Counted from the stretch's first letter, positions 11,346 through 24,607 are shown. The stretch is 64,000 nucleotides of DNA from Caprimulgus europaeus (GCA_907165065.1 OU015523.1:119996246-120060245); one strand, 5' to 3'. The notes: generated by a model not told the origin, from the sequence alone. A program made the numbers and translations.

Positions 11346-13199
11346 GTAGTTTTGGCTTTCACAGGTTCTAAAGGAAATATCAAAATGTAAAACCTCTCTA
11401 TATGGAAATAATTTTAGGAGGTTTTAAACTTTAAGGTGTAGTATATTTTTTTTCAGACATCGTTATATTTACACAGTAATATCACACTTCTAGACAGGTC
11501 TGGATACTAAGAATTAGCAAATTGTGGTTAAGTAAGTTTTTCTATGGCATGCTTCTCCATTATTTCATACTGTATTTGGCTATTGTCTTCTGAGCACTAC
11601 ATAAAGATGCTGAGACAGAATCTTCCTTTTTTATGAACTCCCTAACATGCTATCCACTGATGGATCAAACTATAGATCTGTAGGAAAAATGCAGTCATTA
11701 AGCCCTCCCACATTCCCAGGTGAGACTCTCTATAAGCCAAGAAGAGCTCAGTGTTGGAGTGGAGGGCTGTGTCAAGAGCAATTCACCTTTGCTACTTTTG
11801 ATGATCTTGATGTTTTCAAATAGTGACAGGTGTTCACTGATAACTATCAGGAGAAAAGAAATCTGATTAATTTTTTGTGCATAGGTCATGGAATGCACAT
11901 GCATGGAATAGTCAGTGAAGATAAATAATTTTAGTCCTGAATTCTACTATTGAAGTAGGGCAGCAGAGTTGGGGTTGGCTGGGACAGCCTTAAAACCATC
12001 AGTGTTCCCAGGAAAGGCATTGCTTTCCCATTATCAATTTTAACTGACATCCAATGAATATTCCTGAAAGGAGTTATTAGAATCCAGATTACAGAAGGAT
12101 AAAGTGGCTTGACACATATCCATTTCTAGAATGTTTTTAGACTCTAATCCTCAGTGAAGCAAAGAGAACATGTTGTCTTTTCTAACACCATCAACATTCA
12201 CTATCACAAGAACCTAAAATTAATAATTATTTAACTACTGAACAATTATCACAGATGATTAATTGATCACAAGGAACTAGTTCTCGTGGTGCTATTAATC
12301 AGTATGTCATCAAGCAGAAAGAGAAGATATGCAATCTATATCTGTTACAATCCATGTAAGGGACACATTACTCAGTCAGCGTGAAAAGGTCATTGTGCAG
12401 CTGAAAGCAGGATGAGCAGACTTATCCAGATTGATGAGAAAGTGTTATTTTGTGTATATATTACCAGGGGGAAAAAATAACATTCAGTCTGTACAAACAC
12501 TGTAAATAACTGATTTACCAAAAAAAAATGCTAAGAAAAGAGCAGGTTGCTGAGCTGTCGACTTAGCTGTAGTCTTCTATTATTCAAAGATTACCAAATG
12601 TGTTATGGGGTAAAGGAAGGTACTTTCCCCTCCCACATTTCTCTGTTTTCTTGGTAGAAGAATATTTTGCAGCTGTGGCCTCTGGATAGGACAGGCCTCT
12701 ATCACCTCCTCTGCCAGTGATTACCATGCAACTTGTTAAGCACTGCTCATTACTGTCTGCTGTAGGGGAAAGCTTAATTGGTCGAGAAGTGTAGGAAGAG
12801 GAGTTAGACTGAGAAGGAAAGAGGAAAAGCAATTATATGTTTTCCATGGAGTGCTGGGGTTGTATACCAATGGGAAGAATCATGGATGGCACTGACCATA
12901 CGACAGCTAGGACAGCTTCCTTTCCTTCACTTTCAAGCTTCTTAGGTATGTTTACGGACAGCAACTTTGAGGTTTGTCTACAGAGTTAACTGCAGGCAAA
13001 TGTGATCTCTTTCTGCCTGTGTTTCAAGATAACCAGGAGATATTGTGCTAATTCCATGGCAATTAACAATAACCTTGAACCAGGAGCTTATAAATATAAA
13101 AAAAAAAAAACCTTTAATAAACATTAGAGCAGGGATGAAGATGTGTTTGTATATCTGCCAGGCACTGACAGTTGTAATACTTTTTTACCTAGTGGGATC
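11346..13199. other. Unique DNA, no gene seen
   Basis: No gene or repeat family is recognised. Short A-runs occur, for example at about 12521-12529 and 13099-13110. Open frames are 82 codons or fewer and have no motifs. Confidence 0.55.
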
Positions 13200-13781
13200 T
13201 CCAAGGGCAGGGACAGTATATATCCTGTTCTTGTGTGTGCTTGGCACTGGTGAAGCCACAGCTCGAGTGCTGGGTTCAGTTTTGAGCCCCTCACTACAAG
13301 AAGGACATGGAGGTGCTGGAGCATGTCCAGAGAAGGGCAACGGAGCTGGGGAAGGGTGTGGAGAACAAATCTTATGAGGAGCGCCTGAGGGAGGGGGTTG
13401 TTGAGCCTGGAGAAAAAGAGGCTGAGGGGAGACCTTCTGGCTCTCTGCAACTCCCTGAAAGGAGGGTGTAGAGATGTAGGGGTCAGTCTCTTCTCCCAAG
13501 TAACAAGCAATAGGACAAGAAGAAATGGCCTGAAGTTGCACAGGGGAAGGTTTAGATTGGATATGAGGAAAAAAATCTTCACTGAAAGGGTTGTCAAGCA
13601 TTGGAACAGGCTGTCCAGGGAGGTTGTGGAGTCACCATCCCTGTTAGTATTTAAAAGACAGGTAGACAAGGTGCTTAGGGAAACGGTTTAGAGGTGGAAT
13701 AGATAGTGTTAGGTTTATGGTTGGACTCAATGATCTTGAAGGTCTTTTCCAACCAAAGGATTCTATGATTCTATGACTCTA
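13200..13781 (+). mobile_element. CR1 LINE 3' end, sense
   Basis: Runs from 'gcttggcactggtgaagcc' through 'acaagaaggacatggaggtg', 'gggcaacggagctgg', 'ggaacaggctgtccagggag' and 'gtcaccatccctgttagta' to the tail 'tttccaaccaaaggattc' plus 'tatgattctatgactct'. This is the end of ORF2, the 3' UTR and the 8-base repeats. The plus-strand frame at 13398-13691 carries the conserved C-terminal motifs [34 protein letters not shown] and FKRQVDKVL. The frame is broken upstream of about 13400 (a missing base before 'gggggttgttgagcc'). 5'-truncated, non-functional. It is the same tail type as the copy at 9.6-10.1 kb. Confidence 0.94.
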
Positions 13782-14718
13782 TTTCTAGTTCAGTGTGCTT
13801 TTTAGCCAGGCTTTGTGATGGTATGAGCACTGTCTATGGTTTATGCCAGATGGAAATAATGTTCAGAAAGCTTTTCCCTGGGGTGTACACGTTAAATTTC
13901 TGTTGGATATGGATACCACTGTCTCTATAGTAAAAACTCCTTTTGTTTTCAGGCTTCTCTAAACAGCAAGCAGTGGTTTTTAATCGCAACCCATGAGTTT
14001 CCTTGCTCTTTTCCTTCCGATTCTCTCCTGTAGTCCCTGGATGAGGAGGGGGGAGGGTGACAGAGTAGGCTGTGTTTAGCCACAAAGTGCAAGCTAAAAG
14101 TGTGGATCCACCTAATCCACCACAGACAGAAGAATCCATAATTAGTTATGTTTTAACCTGTGCTTACCCAAGAGCTGTTTTTTCCCTGCAGATGAATCTA
14201 GTTCAGCTACATAGATGTTATACAGATGTCTTAGTGGAGAACTGTGTTTCGTCTAATTTATCTTGCTGAGAGAGAAAGTTTATTAGTTAAAGCACAGCAT
14301 CTCACACTTGCAGGTGTGGTTTCTAGATCTGGCTGCCACTCAGCTGGCTTGGGACAATGACAGAAAGAGCCTGAATCTGTCTTCAATGAATCTCCAAAGC
14401 TCCCTTAAATACTCCATTTTTTTAATTTTTTTCTTAATTTCTTTTTATGCTTCAATATGGCATTCTGAAAAAGTACATGTGCTACATATTTGTGATGGAC
14501 TGTAGAAAAGCCTAGGTAAAGCTTTCCAGATGTGACATTCTCCCCAGGTTACAAGGCTTTTTTTTTCTGGATTTTTTGAGTCAGTGTAGAAAGAGGAAAA
14601 AAAAAGTAACAAGAAAATACACACCCAGTTGCTGTATGTTGATCAGACAGCTCAGTCCAGAGATTAATTCGAAGATATTACACATTCTTCCCTGTTCACC
14701 CATTGTAAACATTGCTTT

Positions 14719-14768
14719 AAAAAAAAAAAACACCAAAAAAACCCCAAACAACAACAACAACAACAACA
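14719..14768. repeat. A-rich tract with (CAA)n
   Basis: About twelve A, then A/C-rich text, then seven CAA units at 14749-14768. It encodes an asparagine run in one frame, which is not evidence of a gene. Confidence 0.8.
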
Positions 14769-16084
14769 TTATCCTTACTCTGTTGTTTACCTCACATTAA
14801 ACTTAAGGTCAGCAGACCATGATACTGGTAAATATCTATCTACTTAGTCCACTTATTCAGTGATTCAAAAATGTTTCAGTCAGTTAAATAAACAGAACTT
14901 TAGATTCTTTCCTCATGGAAAATCCCAATTTCACAGGCATTTTTCCACAGAAAATGGTTATTGTATAGAAGCTGTACTTTTCACTGATGGAAAATTTCTA
15001 AGCAGCTCTGTTATTTTCTTATTAATTTCTATTAGTTTGCTTACTGGTCAATTTACAAGTATTTAGACAGGAATCCATAAAGACAATGCTATAACAATTT
15101 TAATCATTCTTGTGCTATGAAAAGTTTATACTTATCTGACTCACTCCAATTGAATAATTCTTACGTAAAGAGTCAGACTCATGTTCTTAGCTATTGTTGT
15201 TTGTCTTGACCTTCTCTTGTGCCTGGAGTCACAAAGAGACATCACACAGTTTGCAGAAATTTCAGAGTGAGAAAATAGAGCCACTTGCCTCATGGTGTTC
15301 TCACACCTGCCTCCAGCCAGGAACATGCAAGTAAGTTAGTGAGATCTTGGCATGAAAATGCTAATGAAAATTGTGAAAATATAAAATGCAATCAAAATTG
15401 CAAAATACAGGAAAAGATAGGAAAAAACCCCCCTTGAACTCTAAAGGAGAAACTAGTGAGGAAGAACATAAAGTCAGGAGCTGACCAGAACTGTGTAAAC
15501 TCTGGCATGATTACAAAATGACAGGAAATACGTTGTGATCCACAGGACCAAAAAAGCAGTTAGCAGAAGGGAATAAGCACTGAGTACCTGGCCTGAGATT
15601 TGACAAGCTGTGGTTTTAACTAGTGTTTATCATACAAGTTTGTATGTGATTCCTGATAAAGCAGTAGAAGAATTCATCTGCACATGTGGACAAATCTGAA
15701 GGTGCAAATGAATTTGCACATAAATATGAGTCCAGCACTGAGCTGACCAAAAAGCTGAGTAAATTATTCCAATTAAAGCATGTTTTCATGATGTGTCCTA
15801 AGCTAAAACAGTACAGTGTCCTCTGAAAATACCATTATATAAATCACCCGTCAGAGTGAGATCACTGTGATGGCAATTTTACAAACTTTATTTTTTATTT
15901 CTCAAATATGAAGTATATATAGATGCCACTGTATATAGACGGGAATGAATATGTCACTACTTTTTTTAGTTAGGTATTTTTAAACTACTAGGATGAATAT
16001 ATTTTCTATTTCAGTGATCATGTTATCAGAGAACCATATGAACATTGCATCTGCTTTATGCTGCTGTAATGAAATGTACAGGAC

Positions 16085-16165
16085 CTAATTCACCACTTGG
16101 TTACTCCAATCTAATACCACTGTAACTCCACTGATATCTCTGTAATGAAATCAGGAGAGTGGAGT
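16085..16165. repeat. Possible old amniote interspersed repeat
   Basis: The text 'cctaattcaccacttggtta', 'ctgtaactccactgatatc' and 'gtaatgaaatcaggag' resembles a repeat I know from reptile and bird DNA ('cctgattcaccactg…gtgtaactccactgacttc…gaatcaggc'). I cannot assign a family name with confidence. Without a library search this is a suggestion only. Confidence 0.3.
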
Positions 16166-16563
16166 AGAACAGACTTGTTGTATTTGCTTAGGAGAGAGAA
16201 GGAAAAAAAGGTATTTTTGATCTCTTTAACTCAAACTCCTGTAAGTTTTCCCAATACTTTTCATTTCCCAGACATAAACTTTCCACATAAATAAAATGGA
16301 TCCAGAGTAAAACCAGGTAACCACATACACATTGTTTATTATAGATATAGAGTAACTTGAAGTTACTTTAGTAATTAAAGTTAACAACAGGTAAAGCAAC
16401 TGAGATACTTTTGCTAAGAATGCTTCTAGGATTTGGGAGCTAAGATAAGGCTTCCAAATCTATGCTTCTCTGAAATAGTTATAAGGAAAACCATGTTGAT
16501 AAGTTTAAATTTGTATGTTATTGAATAACTGGCATTTTTTAGTGCAATTGTTATTCAGAATTT

Positions 16564-16640
16564 GAAAAAAAAAATGTTAGTATCTGTGGGGGAAAAAAAA
16601 AAACAAAAAACAAAAAAAAAAAACCCAACAAAAAACAACA
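16564..16640. repeat. A-rich low-complexity tract
   Basis: Several A-runs separated by single C or G bases, with a GGGGG run before the main block at about 16587-16591. Confidence 0.75.
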
Positions 16641-18502
16641 GAATTTTATTCCTTCCAAAATAAGCCTTTAATAGAAAATCAACTTGATAGCCATGTAAAT
16701 GTTTGGAAAACAGGAGTCCTATTTGCTGCTTATTTTCAAAAGGGCAATAGGGCTTGTGTCTTTCCTTTCTTGCTAGGGGCAAGCTTATATGAAAACACAA
16801 AAATTGCAGCTTATATTCCACCCAGTATCATAATCTTTTAAAAAATCACCAACTGAGATGTCAGAAACCCAGGGTGATGTGGCTTCAGGTGGAGTATAAA
16901 CAGCAGGAGAAAATGAACTTTTAAAAAGCCAAGATGCTGCTTTCCTACAGCTCAATTTGCCCCTTTCTGAGCCAGAGCATTACTTCTCCAAAATTGTGTT
17001 GTTTTGCTTTTTTTTTTTATAAGCACCTGAGGGAGGTATTTAAATTTAATCACATTCAGGTTCAGCACTCATCATGGTGATAGTAAAACAGGTGTGGATC
17101 AGGGGGAAGGCAGGATTTGCTGATTTGTGAGATCCTATCACTCAGCATCTGCTAGCCAAATTGCCAGTTAATCATCTGTGGAAAAAAAAGAAAAATAAAA
17201 ATCTTGTTTTGACAAGGAAAGCATTTTATCACCTGTGGAAATTGCCTTTTGAAATCCATAGCCTGAAGCCCAAATCTCTGCAGAAACTGAAAGGAGAAAC
17301 CACCATCTGTATTTCCAGTCCCTTCTGTTCAAAATTCAGGTGATTGAGTAGATAGCTTTGTTGTAAGGTTCCCTGTGTTTTATTAGTTATCTTTGATTTC
17401 TGCCCTGAAGGTGACATTTCTTAGCACCCATGAAAGAAAATGTCTCCTCCATAGGAGAAAGCAACTTTACCTGTTGTTCTGGTCAAATTGAGACACTGTG
17501 CTCTGTTCATCGTCCAGCCTGCCCAGGCATGAGGCCATTCTTGTCCAGCAGCCAGGTTATACTGATGCTAACGAGCCCTGCTGAGACAACAAGGTCATTA
17601 AGCATGTTTGAAAGGTTTCTGGGTTGGATCTGGTTCATATATCTCTGGCAAGGAGCATGAGTAGACCTGGAAAGCAGCTGTCTGTACCTGGCTGTAGGAA
17701 TATGTCCAGAGACCTGAAGAATTTAACAGGAAACTGTAAAGATTTAGATATTTTTTGTGGGAAAGAAAAACAAGGACATTTAAAAAAAAAAAAAGGAATA
17801 AAAACCAACCAAGAAAACCAAAGAACACCCAAGAAAGTCTGAAACATAACACAGGCTTTTCCCATGGGACAAGTTTCATACCACACTAGCACCTTCCCCT
17901 GAAGCGTCTGCTATTACCCACTGCCAAATTGAAAATACTTCACTATGTGGTTTAGAAATTGCTGTTTCCCCTTCTCGGTTGGTTGTAAGCTCTTTCATCT
18001 TCACAGGTACCAGTGTGTGTGAAGAGCAAGATAAATAGAAAGGAAATTCCACATCTTATTAATATAGAGCAATAACAAATCCTTCCTCAGCAGTTGTTTC
18101 ACTGTGTGCTTTTCTTCCTCTCTGACTCTGTATTGACATTGAGCAAGTGGTCCAGGTCACTGTTCACTGTAGTGTTTGTACTGAATGAGATGTACAAGAA
18201 GCCTTACAGATCCTCACAACTGCAAAGGAAAGTAGAACAGATTCAAAATTGTTGTGATGAAGTGCACAATCCCTGTGCTTTAGTCGGGTAGAAGTCTGAA
18301 AACACAAAATACAGGGAGAAAGGACTATCTGTGAAAGGTGTTCTGCCTCCAAAGTTGGATAGATATGGATCAAATCACCAATGTGAATAAAAGCAATATG
18401 TAAAGTCCTTAGCTGGTCTTCTGGGAGCCATCTGCTCCAGCCCTACCTTGGTAGATTGGAACAGAAGTCAGGTCAGTATAAGAATCTCCTTCTGAAAACA
18501 GC

Positions 18503-18551
18503 TTTATTATTTATTTATTTATTTCCTTATTTATTTGTTTGTTTATTTTAG
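18503..18551. repeat. (TTTA)n microsatellite
   Basis: Interrupted TTTA units passing into TTTG units. No attached mobile element is recognised. Confidence 0.8.
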
Positions 18552-18867
18552 GGGTCAGGCAAGGTAGTACTGCAGGGTTTGGGGCATTTCCTCACTGATT
18601 GGATAAATAAAAGCTTGATTGTTATTGAAAACAATAGTACAACCAGGTAAAAAAGTCCTTGTTCGTAATGACAGGCTGTCTGCAGTTCTTAGAGAATGAT
18701 TTGCAACCAGAGACCACTGTGTGGTCACAGGCTCAGTAGGTTGCTTTGGGGCAACAAGCTGTTCTTAAGTCTTGCACCTCCAACCCTCACTTAAAAAAAA
18801 AAGGTCGGACTACAGACAACTGCAGTGTGAAACACGCACCTCCATGAATTTCCAGACATAATCTGTC

Positions 18868-19702
18868 ATGACAGAATGCCATCCAGAGGAACCCGGACAG
18901 GCTGGAGAAGTGGGCCCTGGTGAACCTCATGAGGTTCAACAAGGCCAAGTGCCTGCACCTGGGTTGGGACAATCCTCGTTATCAACACAGGCTAGGAGAT
19001 GATGTGCTGGAAAGCAGCCCTGAGGAAAAGGACTTGGGGGTAGTAGTGGGTGAAAAGCTGGACATGAGCTACCAATGTGCAACTGAAGTTCCGAAGGCCA
19101 ACTTCATCCTGGGCTGCATCAAAAGAAGTATGGTCAGACAATTGAGAGAGGTGATTCTGCCCCTCTGCTCTGGTGGGACATAACCTGGAATACTGTGTCC
19201 AGCTTTGGAGCCCTCGACACAAGAAGCTTGTGTACCTGTTGGACCGAGCCTAGAGGAGGCCACAAAAATGATCAGAGGGATGGAACACCTCTCCTGTGAA
19301 GACAGGCCGAGTTGGGGCTGTTCAGCCTGGAGAAGAGAAAGCTCCAGCTGGACCTTATAACGGCCTTCCGGTACTTGAAAGAGCCTATAAGAAAGCTGGG
19401 GAAGAACTGTTCACAAGGGTAGGCAGCAATAGGATGAGGGGTCGTGGTTTTAAACTAGAAAAGGGTTTAAAAGGATTTAAGTTGGATATCAGGAAAAGGT
19501 TTTTCAATATGAGGGTAGTAGATCATTGGAACAGGTTGCCCAGAGAGGCAGTGGAGGCTCCATCCCTGGAGATATTCAAGGTCAGGCTTGATGAGGCTCT
19601 GAGCAACCTGATCCAGTAAAGTTGTCCCTGCTGACTGCAGCAGGGTTAGACTAGATGATCTTTGAATGTCCCTTCCAACCCAATACATCCTATGATTCTA
19701 AG
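18868..19702 (+). mobile_element. CR1 LINE 3' part, sense (second subfamily)
   Basis: About 830 bases of CR1 from the palm/thumb border onward: 'gccatccagaggaacccgga', 'gaagtgggccctggtgaacc' (frame [17 protein letters not shown]), 'ggacttgggggtagtagtgg', 'gggctgcatcaaaagaagta', then [38 protein letters not shown], split over two plus-strand frames. It ends 'agactagatgatctttga', 'cccttccaacccaata' and 'catcctatgattcta'. The 3' UTR ('ctgctgactgcagcagggtt') marks a subfamily different from the copies at 9.6 and 13.2 kb. Deletions and frame breaks near 19165 and 19240-19310 show it is dead. The 8-base tail is short. Confidence 0.94.
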
Positions 19703-21180
19703 AATTCAACAGCCACAGATATGAAATGCACATGGAGAAGATGGCAGCTCAGAGCAGGTCAGCTCAGCTGGTTTTGATGCTTCCACACCCTTGATGAGCC
19801 TTTGAAGATTTGGTCACTTATTAGGGTTGCTCTCAAAGTTAAATGAATTTCATTAAATAGCAGATTTTTATGTTTCTGTTTATAACAAAAGACATTTGAA
19901 AACACGAAATAAAAGAAATGGGCTTAATTCAGTAATTTAGCGCAGCTTTGCAGCAGAAGGTGATGTAAGTAATGAGACTGACTTAATTTACCAGCCATGA
20001 GGACCAAGTTTCTCTGGGTTTAGCAAAGAATATTCCTCACAAACATGAATGCAGTGTATGCAAATACATTTATTTTACTGTTTCAGACATTTATCACTAT
20101 CAGATTAATTATTTAATTTACTTTGTAAGCTGCTTTCACTGAGTAAACCTAAATTTCTGTTTAGCATGGTTCATGGTTAAACTGATGGATTTCTTTCCAG
20201 TGGAAGCTATATTTCAGTGGTGGGAAAACTTAAAAAAGGACAGGTAGTCCTGTGGCTAATATACTCCTCTGTGACTCAATAAATCCGATTGATCATAGCT
20301 CTTTTATTTCTCTGTCTTGAATGTCTCATCTTTAGTATAGGAATAAAAAATTTTTCTAGACACACCAGGAATTTTTTCAGGAAGTTACTAGATGAGAGTG
20401 TACATAAATATTGTCGTTATAGGCAATCACAGAGATAAAACACCCTATTTCAAAACATGCAACCAGCAGTAAAACTTTATTGCAACAAGTATGTTTTAGC
20501 ACCATCTAGCTATCTTGTTAGGTAAGTCACTAGCTGTATAGTACTCATGAAAACTGATCCTATTCTAGGAAAAAAAAAAAAAAACCCAACAAACAAAAAA
20601 ACCCCAAACCCACAACACAATTCTGTATTTTTTTTTCCATATTAGTTGCAGAATTTGATATTAAAATATCTGTAAATATTTATACATTTACAAATTAACA
20701 ATTTTAAAATATATTAGTCCTCCAATCAGTGTCTCTGTCTTGTCTTAAGATGAAGGATGGAAGAGTGTTTACTGCTTGCCTCTAAGGGTTGTAAGGATTT
20801 AGTAGATATGAGTGAAATAAAATAGTTTTCACCATAAAGCAGTGCCACAGCTCAAGACATGAGATTGTTTCAGCAAACAAAGTCAGTGTGGGCTTTTAGA
20901 ACCTGTGCAAGCTCTTTGAATTTGCTCACTACTATCCTTTGGTGTGACTTTATTTTGATTTAATTTCTCCAAGAGGATGTGGTGGGGAGGAAGAGGGAAG
21001 TGTGACTACTATGTTACAGTAAGATACCTGGGGACTGGTTTTCCTAGTAAGTCCCTGTTTGTAAGTGTAACCTCTAGAAATTATGGAGTTTGAAAAAGTT
21101 TGCCAATAAGCAGATGCAGCATCTAATAGCAGTGTCTGTGAGCTACTCTATGTGTGAATATCAAAGAGCACTTTCAGAGA

Positions 21181-21224
21181 AATTATCAGATAAACAGCAA
21201 TCAATTATCAGATAAACAGCAATT
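21181..21224. repeat. 22-base tandem duplication
   Basis: The unit 'aattatcagataaacagcaa' plus two further bases occurs twice in a row with no mismatch in the shared 20 bases. It looks like a recent slippage or repair duplication. Confidence 0.9.
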
Positions 21225-22479
21225 ATCCACACTGAAGACAGTGCCACCAGGCACCTGGGTCAGAACCATGCCCTATTCAGGAGTATCCTCCTGTCAGTCG
21301 TCCCTCTCTCCTTATTGCTGGGCCTGAGATGGCTAGTAGGCTACCTATGATGTCTTTTTGTGTGCAGTGCAGGGTTTTTAAGGAAAGAGGGAATTTAAGG
21401 TGAAATACACCATACTGAATAGTTCCCAATGGTGTGACTTAATGAAAATCACATATAAAAAGCAGTAGAGCTAAGAAGAGTGAGCAAGTGAATAAAGATA
21501 GCTGACACAAATATTACCTGCTGTGCATCTTCTGTGAAATTTCTGTGCTGATCTGGGAGTTGAGATGGTAATTGTTCTGGGTCCTGATCAAACACCCACT
21601 GTGTACAGTAAGTGTTTCCAGAGACTCAGATGTTCCGGACCTCCTTCTGTCATTTATTCATTTGTTTCCTACACATTTATTCTAATTTAATAATTGAAAT
21701 TGCGTAGTTAGTCCTGGGACTTGACTAGAAAACAGCTTTGAGGAATCTCTTCAGGTATCTGAAAAATAACACTGAATTTGTGAACAATTGAAAAATAGGT
21801 CATTCAGTTGAAATACATAGCAGTTGAATATTTGTTAACACTGGTTAAATATGTCATTATTTTTTCTTTTACTGTTTTTTAATTTTTTTCCACTGATTTT
21901 TTTTTCCAAATAAGAGTTCTATGAAATAGCAGTTATAAACTAGTCATTACTTATGACCCTGTTAGCTATATGTGGGGGCAAAACAATAATAAATGAGATT
22001 AAATGGAGCCTTCAGTACTGAAGAAGTTTAATTGAACTTGGAATCCTGGTGTATTGGTCAGCAAGGAAACAGTTTGTACCGCTCAGAGATCCATCTGTAC
22101 AGGTGAATCAACAGGCAAAAACCACCAAGAATATCTAAATGAAAGAGTAGACAGCATCTTCCTTCATGGGTCAAACCAGAAGACTCTCAAACTTAACAAT
22201 AAAATTATCTTGGATCAGAGCCCAGTGATCTTTCTTTCTACTGGTATTTCTTTATGTTGCATATTTTCTTTCAAGAAAAATGTTTCTGTTACTATTTCTT
22301 TGTCAGGATTATTTTATTTATTTGTTTATTTGGGTACTATTTTAGTAGCCTTTTCTTTGTATTCCTCATGTAATCCACCCAATACCTGTGGCTGAGTTAA
22401 GTCCCCATTGACAAAGAAAGTTAGCAGGGACAATTCCTATTATGTATTTGTTTCTTTTTACCTGGTGCTGCAATAAGTT

Positions 22480-22510
22480 GGTTTGTTTGTTTGTTTGTTT
22501 GGTTTTTTTT
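22480..22510. repeat. (TTTG)n microsatellite
   Basis: Five TTTG units followed by a T-run. Confidence 0.8.
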
Positions 22511-24153
22511 AAGTGCTGGTATTTTATCCTGGTTGGAAATTATGTCAGAATTCTTGTTTTGTGCATTAATTGCACTGTATCTGATGTTTGCCATCTTACA
22601 CTTAGTTTTCAAAATTTTTAACATATATGGTCTTCCAGCTATCGGTGATAAAACACAATGAAATAGGGAGTAAATCCCTATTACACCAGCAGGGACACTC
22701 CTGAGCCCAGAGTACCCTCATTTTTAGAGTTGGCATAGAAATTTCCCCGTTGTCCTTTAGAAAAAATGATTTTCATTTTTCATGGAATTTAATTGCCTTA
22801 TGCTGCTTTCACTTATGCCAGCTCCAACTCTAATGTGTTCAATGTACCTATTCCTTCCAGGAATCTTGTCTGAAAGAAAACCCAACCTCATGAAGTCCTT
22901 TTCATTTCTTGAAGAGCTGAGATATTTAAATATGAAAGATGCTGAGGGTCTTTAGTAGGAAAATACAGAGTAAATGAATCACCTAAGAACTGATTCCATC
23001 AATTACATGTTACAGGAATGTAATAGAGAGTTTCAGTTGTGAAACTTATTTTTCTTGCTGTATATGTGCAGTGTATTTTAATAATTTCCTCTGTGTAGAT
23101 ACTGTTACTGAGCAGAGGCTCTCTGCTTTCAGGATAAATATAGGATTATAGATACTCAAACTATATAGTGTTAAATTTTTCAGCCACTAAAAGGTTATGC
23201 CTGAGGCATTACAAGGCTCATTCGTTTCAAATTTGGCAATTCACATTGTTGCACTACAGTTAACAGAATTTTGACACATTATGTTCAAATTTTCTGTTAC
23301 AGCAGCAGGTTTCTGAGAGAACTTACATTGTGAATTATCCAGATTTACTGAAGGTTACTGTGTGATGAAGGAGGGCAGTATGCTTAAAAGAACACCTGTT
23401 AAGCAAATCAGAGTGATACAGGACATATCTTTTCTGGGCACTGAACCAAGGAATGACCAATATTTGTATAGGAAAACACTATTTATATAATGGAAATATT
23501 CTTCCAACATTTTAGGAAAGATAGATAAAACCCATATCCAAATATGAGACAGTGTTCTTCTTTTGGGAATGTGGGAAAGGGCAAGCCTGTAGCTGACAGA
23601 TTGTCAAGCCTGTATAAACTTTGAAGTTCATGGCTTTTATAGGTTGAAGAGATTAATCTTTTAAAATAACATTCATGTTTATCATTCTCATGTAGTTAAT
23701 CTGGGTGCACAGGAAAGCACTAAGGTAAACATACATCTGGTTAACAGCAGAGAAGAGAGCTCAAATGACCCAAACAGCACTATTTGAGCTTGTATATATG
23801 ATCATTCGTGTGGCAGCAATAGTTTAATTCAGTATTATCTATTTTATTAGTTTTCATTTGTTCTGCATTCTGATAGTGCATAAAGGCTCTGATTGCATTT
23901 GGGGAGTTGTAGAATTTTACTTTGTTCAAGAATACTGGTAATTCAAGTAATACTGGTGCTTTGTAAGTCAATTTTTTAGTGAACATCAAATAAAGTGCCA
24001 ATGTGTTTATCTCCAGCTTTGGGGTGAGTTTCCCTTCCTCATGAGAACATAAAAATCCCTGCAGAGTCGTACACTAAAATTATCAGAGGTCTACCTCATC
24101 CCCATACTGCATCTTTAGCGGTAAACAAGACTTTGGACACTGTATCCAGACCA

Positions 24154-24366
24154 TCAGGTTTGATAGCTGCTGGACCTTTCTGCTGCTAAAGCATTTAATA
24201 ACTTTCTGAGTTTAAAAGAAAAAGACGAAACCTGCCCATTAGCAGGAAGCACATCCTGCTTCTCAGGGCTGTCCCCAGAAGCAGTTGTCTTAGACAAGGC
24301 TTCCTTTTCAGGACCTGCTTTTTTGCTTTTCCCTTCTCCTATATCAGATTTTCTCACCTGATAAAC
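24154..24366 (-). other. Unexplained lysine/serine-rich open frame
   Basis: A minus-strand frame of about 70 codons encodes a hydrophilic stretch: GEGKSKKAGPEKEALSK, then TTASGDSPEKQDVLPANG, then KLRKLLNALAAERSSSYQT. Its start would be GTG in a 'cag|gtgaga' context; the frame is closed upstream by a stop four codons before. Composition is unlike the F/L/I-rich chance frames around it. A second open stretch of about 30 codons follows in another frame (24096-24188: KPDGLDTVSKVLF). I do not recognise the protein. It could be an old processed copy of a host gene, an exon, or chance. Confidence 0.25.
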
Positions 24367-24607
24367 TCAGATTTACCTTCTGCCCTATAGACCAGTGTCT
24401 AGTTGGTGCAACTCATATATCAAGGGAGAGCTTTTGCACTAGCATATAGTGAAGACACTTTACAGCAAATGATGCTCTTGTTAACTAAATATGGTTCCTC
24501 TCTTGTGCTCACCTTTACCTTTTCTGCAAGACTGCATTACTGTAGCACAGCAGTAAGAGAGGGAAAGGCCATTGTACTGGGCTATAAATAAGTATAAAAA
24601 TCAGATT

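Larger units (their letters stand above)
13782..18867. other. Unique AT-rich DNA with A-rich tracts
   Basis: No gene is supported. The stretch holds a poly-A/(CAA)n tract (14719-14768), an A-rich tract (about 16564-16640), a (TTTA)n tract (18503-18551) and a possible amniote repeat at 16085-16165. Some 18400-18480 text is faintly like a CR1 tail but is not supportable. Open frames are 101 codons or fewer and have no motifs. Confidence 0.5.

Noticed and set aside
13124-13669. 181- and 138-codon minus-strand frames
   Set aside because: They are antisense shadows of the sense CR1 3' end at 13200-13781.
18400-18480. Text 'gccatctgctccagccctac' faintly like an antisense CR1 3' UTR
   Set aside because: Only a few short matches and no tail units or ORF2 text beside it.
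22054-22395. 113-codon plus-strand frame with a hydrophobic end
   Set aside because: The hydrophobic stretch comes from T-rich sequence. There is no recognisable motif, splice context or repeat.
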